This document shows positions 47,924 to 58,602 of a DNA stretch of 64,000 bases, piece by piece. This stretch comes from Lentinula raphanica (Eukaryota; Basidiomycota; Agaricomycetes; Agaricales; Omphalotaceae), in assembly GCA_027919835.1 (NCBI GenBank), contig JANVFP010000011.1, positions 62,001-126,000 on the forward strand. Direction: 5' to 3'. The notes under the pieces were generated by a model. The model made no database searches. It saw only the letters and a list, made by a program, of their open reading frames with translations, and was not told the DNA's origin. Position 1 is the stretch's first letter. Each line of letters opens with the position of its first letter. Position numbers and translations under genes: made by a program.

Positions 47924-48796
47924 CTACTTCATTTTCATCTGTCGATAAAGCTCATCCCAGACTTTTTCTTTGGTCTCGGGATCTATCTCCTCGGTGAATG
48001 TGAATCTGGATATTGGCTCTCCTCGGCGGGTTTTCTGCCTCTTGTTCCCCTCTTTCCCCGCTTCCGAGTCCTCCTTCTGTCCTTTCCTCTTCTTCGTACT
48101 ACTTACTCGGTCCTTTGGAGGGTTCCGCTGCTGGTCTAAGTAGCCTTCCCGAATTATTTCAGCCATTACTCGTAATGCTAAATCGTTTTCTAACTGTTGA
48201 TCATAGAAGTGATCCAGATTTCGTATCCTGCGCACGATTGCATCAGCTAATTCGAGGCGCGTCAAAGCGGTCGGTGGGGTTTCGTGCTTAGGGCCTGACA
48301 AAGGAGCATGGATGACATGTTTTTCGGCATTCTTGAGTTTGTTCCCAAGTAGAAGCATCTTCATGACGGGATCATGGACGATAAGTGTACCCAAACGTTT
48401 GTTTGATCCGTTATGTACATTTGTCCGGGAAGGTATGACATCCCACCGCCTCGAAGTATCGAGCCCAGGCTCGGACTTGGAGGGTTTGATGTTCGTTATC
48501 ACCGGGTCCTTCGCTGCTTTGAAATCCAGAATCTGTTGGGTTCCAAGGCAGATAAAAGGGTACTCTTTGCCATCAACGAGCGAGAATTGAGCAAAAATGC
48601 CTATTGGAGCTAGAAAGTGATGATGACATGATATCAGTCTTGCCATTGGCAGCAGAGAACAAGACTCACGATCATTCAAATTGCGTGCACGACGTTCAAG
48701 GTGTTGCTCAGTCGCATTCTGACCAGTGACTGGAAGCGGAGCAGCCATGCTCCCAAGAGCACTCGCAAGGAGTAGTGCCACAGAAAAGGCGCGCAT
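47924..48796 (-). CDS. Putative secreted protein of unknown function inside the YR array
   Basis: The ATG at 48794-48796 starts a good signal peptide (MRAFSVALLLASALGSMAAP). One intron (GTGAGT donor, CTTTCTAG acceptor, about 48610-48670) joins RNLND to PPIGIFAQFSLVDGKEYPF. The mature part has a central conserved-looking region (FICLGTQQILDFKAAKDPVI), a helical stretch (TRLELADAIVRRIRNLDHFY), and an Arg/Lys-rich segment (KKRKGQKEDSEAGKEGNKRQ) that looks like a nuclear localisation signal. It ends ELYRQMKMK at 47924. A signal peptide and a nuclear-like patch in one protein is unusual for fungi but is seen in effector-type proteins. It occupies the place an X gene would have relative to YR2. Family not recognised. 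Confidence 0.6.
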   Translation of the reverse strand: MRAFSVALLLASALGSMAAPLPVTGQNATEQHLERRARNLNDRESCSLLPMARLISCHHHFLAPIGIFAQFSLVDGKEYPFICLGTQQILDFKAAKDPVITNIKPSKSEPGLDTSRRWDVIPSRTNVHNGSNKRLGTLIVHDPVMKMLLLGNKLKNAEKHVIHAPLSGPKHETPPTALTRLELADAIVRRIRNLDHFYDQQLENDLALRVMAEIIREGYLDQQRNPPKDRVSSTKKRKGQKEDSEAGKEGNKRQKTRRGEPISRFTFTEEIDPETKEKVWDELYRQMKMK

Positions 48797-48984
48797 AGAG
48801 TAATTGGGATAGAGATGTGTTACGATAATCGTGATGGGTAGATAGCAGGGACAGATGATAGTAAGTTGGAGGTGTCTATAGAATAGCGAGGACGTCATTA
48901 AGCTCAATGATTCGGCTGTCCTCGTATTCGATTGACTTACGATGGTAGAGATAGAAGCAAGGTTGTGAATTGTGTTGGACGAAT

Positions 48985-49497
48985 TCCTTCTTTCGAAACG
49001 TGAACGGTGATAACTGGCAAACAGATTAAGCAAGAGGACACTTTGCAGGAGACAACAGAGGGTTTTAGTGTTTAGACATACCGAGCCAGCGCTATAACAG
49101 TTCAGAAAAGGCTGTGAAATAGTACTAAGTACTATGTCGTTTGTGGGGCGTTGCAATCAGACAGCAGACAATGACTACAGAGCAGGCTCAAAATCGATCC
49201 TTGATTCAATAGTCAACTCTCCAGACAGCCGAACGATGAAGGATCTCACTCACCAGTGGTTGATATGTCCAATGGCAAGCACGGTAAAGTGTAGGTAAAT
49301 TGGCAATTTTTCTCGAGAGTGTTCTTTCTTTGAGAAGATGAACGGAAGTAACTGGTGAAAACGAAAGAGATCAGTAAACGAAGGCAGGGCTACAGAGCAT
49401 TTTGAGCATACCGAACCAGCGCTACAGTCGTTCAACGTTCAGAGATGGAAGAGAAGTTGAGTACGATGTTGGTGAAAACAAGGCGTTGTAATGGTAT
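48985..49497. repeat. Diverged direct duplication (about 170 nt, period about 335 nt)
   Basis: Segments near 48985-49160 and 49322-49497 share a series of landmarks in the same order: a 'ctttctttc/g' start, 'gaacggt/aagataactgg', 'cataccgagccagcgcta', and 'gcgttgcaat/gcgttgtaat' at the end. They lie between the secreted-protein gene and YR2, so they may be promoter duplications. Confidence 0.55.
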
Positions 49498-49726
49498 ACG
49501 GGAATGATCAACGGGTGCTCCAAACAAGCTGTGACTTGTCACTTGCGAGAGCTATCAGATCACCGCATGGTCACCACCACCAGCGTAGGCGTCGGGCGTG
49601 CTAAGATGACCCGACGGTTGGAAGGAAGGAAACTTAGGAGTGGTTACGTGATACGAATAGACCGACTCAGACTCAGAGCTCCGAATTCATTCTTTGAATC
49701 TTTCCTTTCACTTCTACGCGTACAGC

Positions 49727-50896
49727 ATGCAGCCCAACATCATCGTCACGAACATATATCAGAACAAACCGTCTCAAGCGCCATTGAACATTCAGATAAA
49801 CAGCACTGCAAACACTCAAAAAGTACCGGTACAACCGCGCCAGAACGAACCTGCACAAGGCCATTCACATCGTACTCGTCAGACGCCTTCCACCACGCCT
49901 TACCCGAAAACCTCTCACCGCGCTAGTACTGAACTTGAGCCTCACGCACTAGGGGTTTTACGCCTGGCGGCATCACCTGGTACCATTCGCCAAATACAAC
50001 AAGTGGATAGATTTCTACTTTGGTGCGCCCACCGAGATATCACGCTAACAGATGTGTCACCACCATCAGAAATACTTCTGTGCAACTACTTTAGCACATT
50101 CTCCTCCAGAACCTCCATGGCCATGGCAAAATGTCACAGCAACGCCATTAAGCAATGGGTTGAACGTAGGGGACTCCGTTGGACTGGCGCCTTATTGTTA
50201 GACAGCATCATGAAAGGAATCAATAACACCACTCAAACGACTTCTCAGATAATCTCTAGTACACCGGTGCGCCTAGATAATCTCAGGCTCCTCGTGGACC
50301 ATACCAATTCTGTCCGTCAACATTTCATCGCCTGCCGCAATGCCATAGCCTCTACGGCGTTCTACGGAATGTTGATACTAAGCGAAATTCTGTTCGACCC
50401 AAACGCTACTGAATATCGCATACCTAAGGTCCAAGACCTAGCTCTCAACTTTGAACGTAACCAATATACATTACATCTACCTAGAACCAAAGCTCAACCA
50501 TGCAACGGCGAAATCATCACTCTTCCACGTCTTCAGTCACGTACTGACCCTATTTACCACCTCCAAGAACACATCTCCGTTAACAAACTATCACCGACTG
50601 ACGACCTCTTTTCTTACCGCTGTCCCAATGGTACGCTTATTCATATGAGGGAACTCGCATTCCTCGAGGAATGCAACCATGTATGGTCGAAATACAACGT
50701 CTCCAAAAAGACAGATCGCTGCTTCAAGACCGGTGGAACAACATACCACCTGGCCTCGTGTGTAGATAGCAAGGTCGTACAGACGATGGGTAGGTGGGAC
50801 TCAGACTGGTTTCTACATGACTTGAACTGGGACGACATCGAAGCGGTTATCGGTGTTCATCTGAAGACGCTCGCCACGACGCGTATCTTGTACTAA
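49727..50896 (+). CDS. YR2: tyrosine-recombinase-like protein, degenerate catalytic site
   Basis: Start at 49727 (MQPNIIVTNIYQNKPSQAPL), 389 residues, intact frame. It is closest to YR3, including the downstream flank. The core shows FYGMLILSEILFD (first Arg lost), LPRTKAQP (Lys kept), DRCFKTGGTTYHL (HxxR changed to RxxK), GRWDSD (Trp at the His/Trp site) and FLHDLNWDD (no Tyr). The only late Tyr is the final residue (RILY), which is too far to be the normal nucleophile. The divergent partner is the secreted-protein gene instead of an X gene. Confidence 0.65.
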   Translation: MQPNIIVTNIYQNKPSQAPLNIQINSTANTQKVPVQPRQNEPAQGHSHRTRQTPSTTPYPKTSHRASTELEPHALGVLRLAASPGTIRQIQQVDRFLLWCAHRDITLTDVSPPSEILLCNYFSTFSSRTSMAMAKCHSNAIKQWVERRGLRWTGALLLDSIMKGINNTTQTTSQIISSTPVRLDNLRLLVDHTNSVRQHFIACRNAIASTAFYGMLILSEILFDPNATEYRIPKVQDLALNFERNQYTLHLPRTKAQPCNGEIITLPRLQSRTDPIYHLQEHISVNKLSPTDDLFSYRCPNGTLIHMRELAFLEECNHVWSKYNVSKKTDRCFKTGGTTYHLASCVDSKVVQTMGRWDSDWFLHDLNWDDIEAVIGVHLKTLATTRILY

Positions 50897-51826
50897 TAAT
50901 TCACGAGCATACACCCACTGTACCATCACGCGATCTCTCCTTAGCTTTTTGACTTTGTCCGACACAGTTCCCATTTTCCACAACTGATTTGAACTTTCCA
51001 CATCGACCCATACATCATGCGTACTAGGCTTTTTTACAGTATACAAACGCACTCGAGGTTCCTATTACTACAGACCGTACTTGAAGCTCGGAGAAGAACG
51101 GCAAGCCCATCTTCGTTCAAGCCTTATATCTTCTACCATCTCAGATTCAAAGTTTCCATCGTCTTGCCGTGTAATGTCATAGATTTTTGGCCACGTACAG
51201 AGCACAGTTATAACTAGCGATTTCCGTGGCATGTCTCTCCCTGCATACGCCACGAACACATACTTCATTCAGCGCTTTAGGTTGGAAAACATGAACTTCA
51301 GAAGGCCGTCGCGGTCATCTCATAATCTTGTTCTCGCATCTCCTTCAACTTGTGCTTGTTTCATATTGGCGTTATCGCGAATTTTGCTAGTGGAGTGGTA
51401 TAGAGTGGCATCAGCGCATCACGCTGCCCATCTTGTACCTCCATTGTATCCTACTAATTGTGCCACCTGTACATGTGGTTCTGTCACCCAATGCCAAAGA
51501 ACGCTCAAAAAACGCGTTTACAGCATGTATTCTTCTATGTTATCGATGGAATCAAGAACGAAGAAAAATTCTAGAGAACTCCCACGCTGCTTTCTTCTCA
51601 TCTCTCACTCAACACGCTTTCGAAATGTCTTTTGTCAGTATAGGCAAGTTTTACAACACAAGATGAACATTATTGATGAATAGATATCACAGACAATGTG
51701 TACTAGCTCATAGATATACTCGGCATGAAACATATCGCGTAGGAAAGAGGAGAAAATCGGTACAAAGAGCAGAAAAAGGTCATATCCTTCGAACAGCTGA
51801 GTTTCGTTTCTTTCCTTCAGATCTGT
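50897..51826. other. Convergent spacer between YR2 and X-B
   Basis: No coding chain. Two parts are repeated elsewhere: the first 350 nt match the flank downstream of YR3 (shared 'ttcacgagcatacaccca', 'tactaggcttttttac'), and from about 51434 on it matches the left flank of modules A and C. Confidence 0.5.
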
Positions 51827-52701
51827 TCATTGCTTCTGCAATAGCTTTGCGAGCGTCGAAAGAACGCGACGGAATCGACGTAAACGCTTTGGGGGTACTG
51901 CAGTCCGAGTGGTGTCTGGGTCAACACTCGGATGGAGTTGATCGATAGTTTGGATACCGTCTCCTTTCGTCGTCATCTGAGCCATTTCGAATTCCTCTCT
52001 CAAAGGATCGCGTGAACCACTTGCCCGGCAAAGCTCCAACGTGGCCGAGTGCGTGCTGGTGGTGGTTGAAATGTGTTTCCTTTGTTTAGAGGGGGATGGA
52101 GATTTGGGACTGCCTCGTTTGGCAGCCGACGAGACGGAATCAGGCTTCGATCGCATAGATGATTTACGATGGGAATCGAATCTTGAGCCATGCATGTAAT
52201 ACTCGGTTTTGGTATTTTCATCCTGAAAATAACAAGATTGAGTATTAGGTGTCGTGTAGAGCCAAAACTGAATGAAATACGACATACCGTTGGATGAGAA
52301 CGGATGAAGCCACCATTTGATAAGTGGTTTGGTAGATTTGGCCTGCAGGGAATGATCAGGTAACGTAATGTCGTCCAAATGCTGAGGGATGGTGACGCAT
52401 ACTGACGGACCGAACGCTCATCTAGAGTTGAGCGTTGACCGGGACCGTCAGCGTGAACTTCACTCGAAGTATGGTTCCAATTGTTTGAATATCTGTCGAA
52501 ATCATACTCCTCGTTGATGTAGTCGTTTCCACTATAGGTGTTCGCTGCACCCAACCACACCTGGGAAGACGCCACCCGAGAAGATAAAGGTGGCGATGAA
52601 GAAGAGCCATTTGACAACGAGGGCGTGGATGGGATAGACAACGGTGGGAGATTAGGGAGTCGGCTCGATTTGGGTCTTGTAGGCTGAGTCAAGGAGTCCA
52701 T
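51827..52701 (-). CDS. X-B: repeated-family Ser/Pro-rich protein, unknown function
   Basis: Same three-exon structure as X-A with introns of the same kind and place. The product starts MDSLTQPTRPKSSRLPNLPP, keeps LSIPSTPSLSNGSSSSPP, NGGFIRSHPT, YYMHGSRFDSHRKSSMRSKP, DGIQTIDQLHPSVDPDTTRT and the basic tail KRLRRFRRVLSTLAKLLQKQ. Leader ATGs (52800 and 52794) are again out of frame with the main ORF after splicing. Retained frames in three copies argue that the protein is or was selected. No domain recognised. Confidence 0.6.
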
Positions 52702-53741
52702 CGCTCAGCAGCTGTACACAACAGGTGGGTCGAAAGAACTTACTCGATTGTTGTATTGACTGCCGTCACTGGCCCACTCAGGGTGGCGAGTCATGTTCAT
52801 GATAGCGATTGAAGTCTCGGAAGCGTGTGTAGGGCAGTGTCTGGCAGTGTCCTACGAAGAAGGTGGGAGTCCAATAGCAGAGTCAGTTTGTCTTTTTATC
52901 CTTCCCGCTCACATACTTAGCGCCCTCTATTGATTTAGGAAGTTTCCAATGTTCCGAAGTCAGAATATGATAGACATGTTCCAGCCTTGGCCCTTCATTT
53001 CGACTGGGTCTTTAACGAACAATTGGTGGAACTATGAAGGCCCAATCCTTTCTTGACGTGAGTCGTGCGCGTGAACTCATACTCCATGATCATCATGTTA
53101 TGTAGAAGCTCACATTTGACAGGCTCTGACTCGTTGATATTGCGCATCGGTAAGCTGGCTTATAACTTATGAAAGTTATCGGCGATCGCCCGCAACAAGT
53201 CTGGTGCTCACACTATATGTCTTCCTGTAATTATTCATGGGAGTGTTTCTGACAACAGTGCCGTGTGATGTTTTGGCCCACAAATGTACCTCGGGCTGCT
53301 ATCATGTACTGTCTGCAGCCCATGTTTGTCCCTGTCGCGGCAAGCTCTTATCAGCATCCCAGCGTGACCAGACTTTCAACTTCTACTTGAATTCAGAACC
53401 TCCCATATCCCCAGGTGTCTCCACCTGCTGCTGATCCGCGTTGTAGCCTCGTCAACATCTTCAAGAAATATTCGGTTGAGTCTGCGAATATCTGAAATCT
53501 CTTCGAGGGGTGTAGTAGCCTGTGGGCCTCAGCCGAAATACGCCAGGACAACTACTTCTCTGCTACGATTACTCCAATGAGGGCTCGTCGTCCATGCAGA
53601 CAGTTGTGGAACTGCACAAACAACTCCTAACAACTCTAACGACTTGAACTTTGGCAACAGACACGGTGACGTAATACGGATAAGTAAACCGACTCAGAGT
53701 GAAACCTTTATCTGTCCTTTTTTCACTCCTACGCGTACGAC
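52702..53741. promoter_or_regulatory. Divergent intergenic region between X-B and YR3
   Basis: Contains the X-B leader exon and intron and presumably both promoters. Homologous in part to 44352-45721 and 57389-58602. Confidence 0.5.
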
Positions 53742-54913
53742 ATGCAGCCGAACACCATCGTCACGAACATATATCAGAACAAATCGTCTCAAGCGCCATT
53801 GAACATTCAGATCAACAGCACAAACACTGAAAAATACCTGTACAATTGCACCAGAACGAACACAACAAACCTGCACAACGCCGTTCCCATCGTACGCGTC
53901 AGACGCCTTCCACCACGCCTTACCCCAAACCCTCTAAACGCTTCACCACCGAACTTGAGCTACACACCCTGCGAGTCTTACACCAGGCAGCATCTCCCAG
54001 TATCATTCGTCAAATACAACGCGTGGATGAATTTCTCCTTTGGTGCGCTCACCGCGATGTCACGCCAGCAGATGTATCTCCACCATCGGAGATAGTCCTT
54101 TGCAACTACTTCACTTTCTCCTCCAAAACCTCCGTTTGCACTGCAAAATCTCACAGCGTCGCCATCAAGAACTGGGTTGAACGCAGGGGTTTTCGTTGGA
54201 CGGGTGCCTCGCTATTGGACAACATCATGAGAGGAATCGATAAAAATGCTGGATGGCATTCACAGAAAACGCCTAGGACTCCGGTGCGCCTAGATAATAT
54301 CAGACTTCTCGTGAACCAGACCAACTCTGATGATGAACATTTCATCGCCTGCCGCAACGCCATTGCCTCTGCGACTTTCTATGGAATGTTGAGACTACGC
54401 GAGAATCTATTCGACCCACACGACGATGAATATCACATACCTCAAGTTCAAGACCTGACTTTCGACTCTGATCGCGATCAATATACATTACACCTCCCTA
54501 GAACAAGAGATGCACCACGCGACGGTGAAAATGTCCTCCTTCCATGTATACAGTCACGTACAAACCCCATTTACCTACTCCAACAACACATCATCATCAA
54601 CGACCTGTCACCGACCGACTATCTCTTTTCCTATCGTCGTTCCAACGGTGTGCTCACTCGTATGAGGGAAATCGATTTCCTTGAGGATTGCAACAAGGTC
54701 TGGTCGAAATACAATATCTCCAAAAAGACAGATCACTGCTTCAAGACCGGCGGAACGACGTACCACTTGGCCTCGTGTGTAGATAGCAAGGTCATACAAA
54801 CGATGGGTAGGTGGGACTCGGACTGGTTTCTACACGACTTGAGCTGGGACGACATCGAAGCGGTTATCGGTGTTCATCTGAAGACGCTCGCCACGACACG
54901 TATATTGTACTAA
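53742..54913 (+). pseudogene. YR3: tyrosine-recombinase-like copy with an N-terminal frameshift
   Basis: The N-terminus starts at 53742 (MQPNTIVTNIYQNKSSQAPL) and matches YR2 for about 28 residues. Then a one-base deletion near 53833 (an A5-G-TACC in YR2 is A5-TACC here) shifts the frame. The rest of the protein, from about 53846 to 54913, is open in the new frame but has no usable ATG until far inside. The core shows FYGMLRLRENLFD (first Arg kept), DHCFKTGGTTYHL (His kept, Arg to Lys), GRWDSD and FLHDLSW (no Tyr). A cryptic splice could in principle restore the frame, but none was evident. Most likely a recent pseudogene. Confidence 0.6.
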
Positions 54914-56421
54914 TAATTCACGAGCATACACCCACTGCACCATCACGCAATCTCTCCTTGGACTTTTGACCGTGTTCACATTTCCTTTCAAATTTTAATC
55001 GTACGTATGGCCACCGACTTTTTCCACAACTGACGATTCACACCGCCATACATCATCGTACTAGGCTTTTTTACAATATTACACGAACACACTCGTTTTA
55101 CTCCAGACTGTACTCGGAGCTAAAACAAGAACGGCGAGTCCATCTTCGTCCGAACCTTATATGATATATCTTCTCCCATCTCAGATTCAAAGTCTTCATC
55201 CTCTTGTCATTCGATTTCATCTTCGATCATATCCAGAGCACGACTTAGCGATACCTGTATGCACTTCATCTTCATCCTCTCCCCTTCCATACCTCCACTA
55301 CAATCAACCACGAATTCGTACTCCATCCTGCCATTGATGTTGGGAAGCATGAACTCCAGAAGGCCTTTGCGGTCGTCTCATGATTCTGATTCAGATGCTC
55401 AAGTAGCGAAGTGAGTCCAAATCAGCGACCGACACTATAAGAAAAACGTCTGGCGAAGAATGAGTATGAGTCCTAAATTGTTTTCGGATTCGGAACCATC
55501 CGACCTTAAAGATGCTATCAATGTCCCTGGTTTGCTAAACGATGGCATTCATGATCAACGGTTGACGGTGGTCGGAGCGTTGGCGGTCTCGTCTGTCGGG
55601 ACCTGACAATATCGTTGAGCATAGGTGCGAGGAATCACGGATTGACCTGCGGAGTTCAAGAGTCGACATAGCGTCACCTTTACCCACCGAGATAAAGCTG
55701 ACACGGTGAGCGTGGAAAGCCTGTCACAAAGCAACCTTGTGAGCATGAAGGCTGATACCGCAGGTCAAGTATATAATATAGCATTCTGCTGAGTCCTTCC
55801 TCGTCGTGAGTTTCCTGCATGCTCTGTATATCTGAGATTAATTGACGACTGAAAGTTCGTATACGAGCTGAGGAGAAATGCTTGAGCTTGTTGGATCCCT
55901 AATAGTGAAAGTATTCTCAAAATCGATGGCTTCTTAGGGTGCATCATCGAGGCTCAGATTTGCAACATACTATGCAGGCGAAGGCAACTGAGGTTGAATG
56001 CAGGCTGAACAATGCAATATATCGCTCGTACCTCCATTGTGCCCTATTGTACCACCTGTGGCTGTCAAACAATGCCAAAGAACGCTCAAAAAACGCGTTT
56101 ACAGTGTGTGTTTTTCTATGTTTGAGTTATCGATGGAAATCGAGAACGAAGAAATATTTTGAAGAACTCCCACGCTGCTTTCTTCCCATCTCTCACTCAA
56201 CACGCATCCGAGATGTCTTTTTTGAGTATAGGCAAGTTTTACAACGTAAAATGAACATCACTGATGACCAGAACTTACAGAAAAGGTGTACTAGCTCATA
56301 GATATGGGAGGCATGGGACATATCGCGTAGGAACGAGAAAAATAGTGATAGAAAGGGCAGAAAAAAGGCATATCCATATCCTTCGAACAGCTGAGTTTCG
56401 TTTCTTTTCCCTCAGATCTGT
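54914..56421. other. Convergent spacer between YR3 and X-C
   Basis: No gene recognised. The left part repeats the YR2 downstream flank. The segment about 55450-55950 is not shared with the other spacers and makes this spacer longer. From about 56030 it matches the left flanks of modules A and B. Confidence 0.45.
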
Positions 56422-57388
56422 TCATTGCTTCTGCAATAGCTTCGCGAGCGTCGTAAGAACGCGACAAACTCGACGCAAACGCTTTGGGGGTACTGCAGTC
56501 CGAGTGGTGTCTGGGTCAACACTCGGACTGAGTTGATCGATAGCCTGAATGCCATCTGGTCTTGTCGTCTTCCGAGCCGTATCCCCTCTTGAAGGATCGC
56601 GTGGATCACTAGCCCGACCAATCTCGAACGAGGCTGAGTGCGGGCTGGTGCTGGTTGACACGCGTTCTCTGCGTTTGGTAGGGAATCTAGGGGATCCAGA
56701 CTTGGGACTGTTTTGGTTGGCGGACGAGACGGAATCAGGCTTCGATTGCATGGAAGAATTACGACGGGAATCGAATCTTGAGCCATGCATGTAATACTCA
56801 AACTTGATGTTTTTATCCTGGAAATAACAAGTTTGAGTATTAGGTGTCGTGGAGAAACGAGATTGAATGCAATACGACATACCGTTGGATGAGAACGGAT
56901 AAAGCCACCATTTGATGGGTGGTCTGGTAGATTCGGCCTGCAGGGGATAATCAGGTAACGTATTGTTACCCATGTGCTAGGGGGCCGTGATGCATACTGA
57001 CGGACGGAACACTCATCCAGAGTTGAGCGGCGTTGACCGTCAGCGCGAGCTTCACTCGAAGCCTGGTTCCAATGATTGGAATGTCGGTCGAAATCATACT
57101 CCTCGTTGACACACTCGTTTGCACCATAGGTGTTCGCTGCACCCAACGACGTCTGAGAAGACGCCACCCAAGATATGAGCGCGGGAGACGAAGGTGGCGA
57201 TGAAGAAAATCCATTTGATAACGAAGGCGTAGATGGAATCGATAACGATGGAAGCTTAGGGCGTCGGTTTGATTCGGGTCTTGCAGGCTGAGTCAAGGAG
57301 TTCAGCAGCTGTACACACCAGGTGGGTCGAAGAAACTTACTCGATTGCGGTATTGACTTTCACTGGATTGGTGGCGAGTCATCTTCAT
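56422..57388 (-). CDS. X-C: repeated-family protein with leader exon fused in frame
   Basis: Same gene as X-A and X-B, but a 7-nt deletion removed the usual start (AGCGATG) just after the leader-intron acceptor. As a result the leader exon (ATG at 57388, MKMTRHQSSESQYRNR) splices in phase 0 to LLNSLTQPARPESNRRPKLP, so the upstream ORF became an N-terminal extension. The rest is conserved: LSIPSTPSLSNGFSSSPPSS, NGGFIRSHPT, YYMHGSRFDSRRNSSMQSKP, IDQLSPSVDPDTTRTAVPPK and the basic tail ending LLQKQ. If the leader is not used, this copy has no start codon. Confidence 0.55.
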
Positions 57389-58602
57389 GATAGCAGTTGA
57401 AGTTTCGGAAGCGTGTGTGTGTGTAGTGCAGTGTCTGGCAGTGTGCTACGAGGAGGTGAGAGTCCGTAAGTAGGAGGAGCTTGTCTTTTTATCCTTTCTG
57501 TTCGCCTACTTAGCGCCCTCTCTCAATTTTAGGAATGTTAGGAACTCTCAATGTTCTGAAGTCCAATATCTATCATCAGGTGTCTAGAAAGTTCCGAAAA
57601 TGCGGAAGCAGCATGGCTCGCTATCTCTTGAAATATAGGAGATCAGAGGCTGGTTCAAATCCGGTGTTGGGGTTGCCAACGGGGTTTTGCCAGAATATAA
57701 TAAACATGTTGCAGCTTCATTTCGACTGGGTCTTTGACAAATAATCGGTGGAATTATGAAGGTCTAATCCTTTTTTGACGTGAGTCGTGAACGCTTTCTC
57801 CATGATCATCATGTTTTGTGGAAGCTTACATTGACAGGCTCTGACTCGTTTATATTGCGCATCGGTAGAGAGTAATAACGGTTTCCACTAACGAGGCCTC
57901 AAGTTATATACTTATGGGAGTTATCGCCCACAACACAAGGTTGGTGCCCACACTACATATGTCTTCCTGTAATTGATGGTGGTAATTCCGACAACAGTGC
58001 CGTGTACTGCCTTGTGCTTCGTGGTGATAGGTGGTGATGTTTTGACCCACAAACGCACCTCCGTCGGGCTGCTTTATGTACTGTTGTAGCCTATGTTTTT
58101 CCGTGTCGCGGCAAGCTCTTATCAGCATTCCAGCGTGACCAGAATTTCAAGTTCGACTTGAATTCGAACACTCCCCGTGTCCCAGGTGTCTCCACCAGTT
58201 TTTGATGTGCGTTGAACCCCGTCACAACCTGCAATAAATTTCTGGTTGTCCACGGACTCAATCCGAAATTCAAGCTAGTCTCCTGGGCTTTAGCCGGAAT
58301 ACATCAGGTCATCCAGAAACCTGCTTTCTCTTTAAATTCTCTTTAACGACTACTGCTATGGGGGCTCGTCATTCATCCAGACAATTGACGGAGTACTTGA
58401 AGCAAGAGAATTGTAGAAACTCACAGGACGCGACCTAACGGCGGACGCGACGCGTTCTGTACAAACAAGTGCAAATATTGGCTGACTCCTACTCTCACAT
58501 GTTCAAGTTGAAGCTGAATTAAAATCAGAATTTTGTTCCTTACAACTCCCTTCGTTCACAAATTTCACGAACGCCTCGAGCAACCTCTCCAGAATCGACG
58601 CA
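57389..58602. promoter_or_regulatory. Divergent intergenic region between X-C and YR4
   Basis: 1.2-kb spacer with segments homologous to the other two X/YR spacers. It must hold the X-C and YR4 promoters. No gene seen. Confidence 0.5.

Larger units (their letters stand above)
51434..54913. repeat. Module copy B: X-B (minus) and YR3 (plus)
   Basis: Second copy of the X/YR module with the same gene order and a homologous intergenic region (52702-53741, including 'cagtgccgtgt' near 53258). Nucleotide similarity to modules A and C is visible by eye over both genes and most spacers. Confidence 0.7.

Noticed and set aside
56412..57296. 294-codon minus-strand frame covering X-C
   Set aside because: It reads through the conserved 65-nt intron; the spliced frame ending LLQKQ is the one shared by all three copies.
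57652..57662. GGTTCAAATCC resembling a tRNA B box
   Set aside because: No A box or cloverleaf can be built around it, and the same place in module A has a changed sequence.
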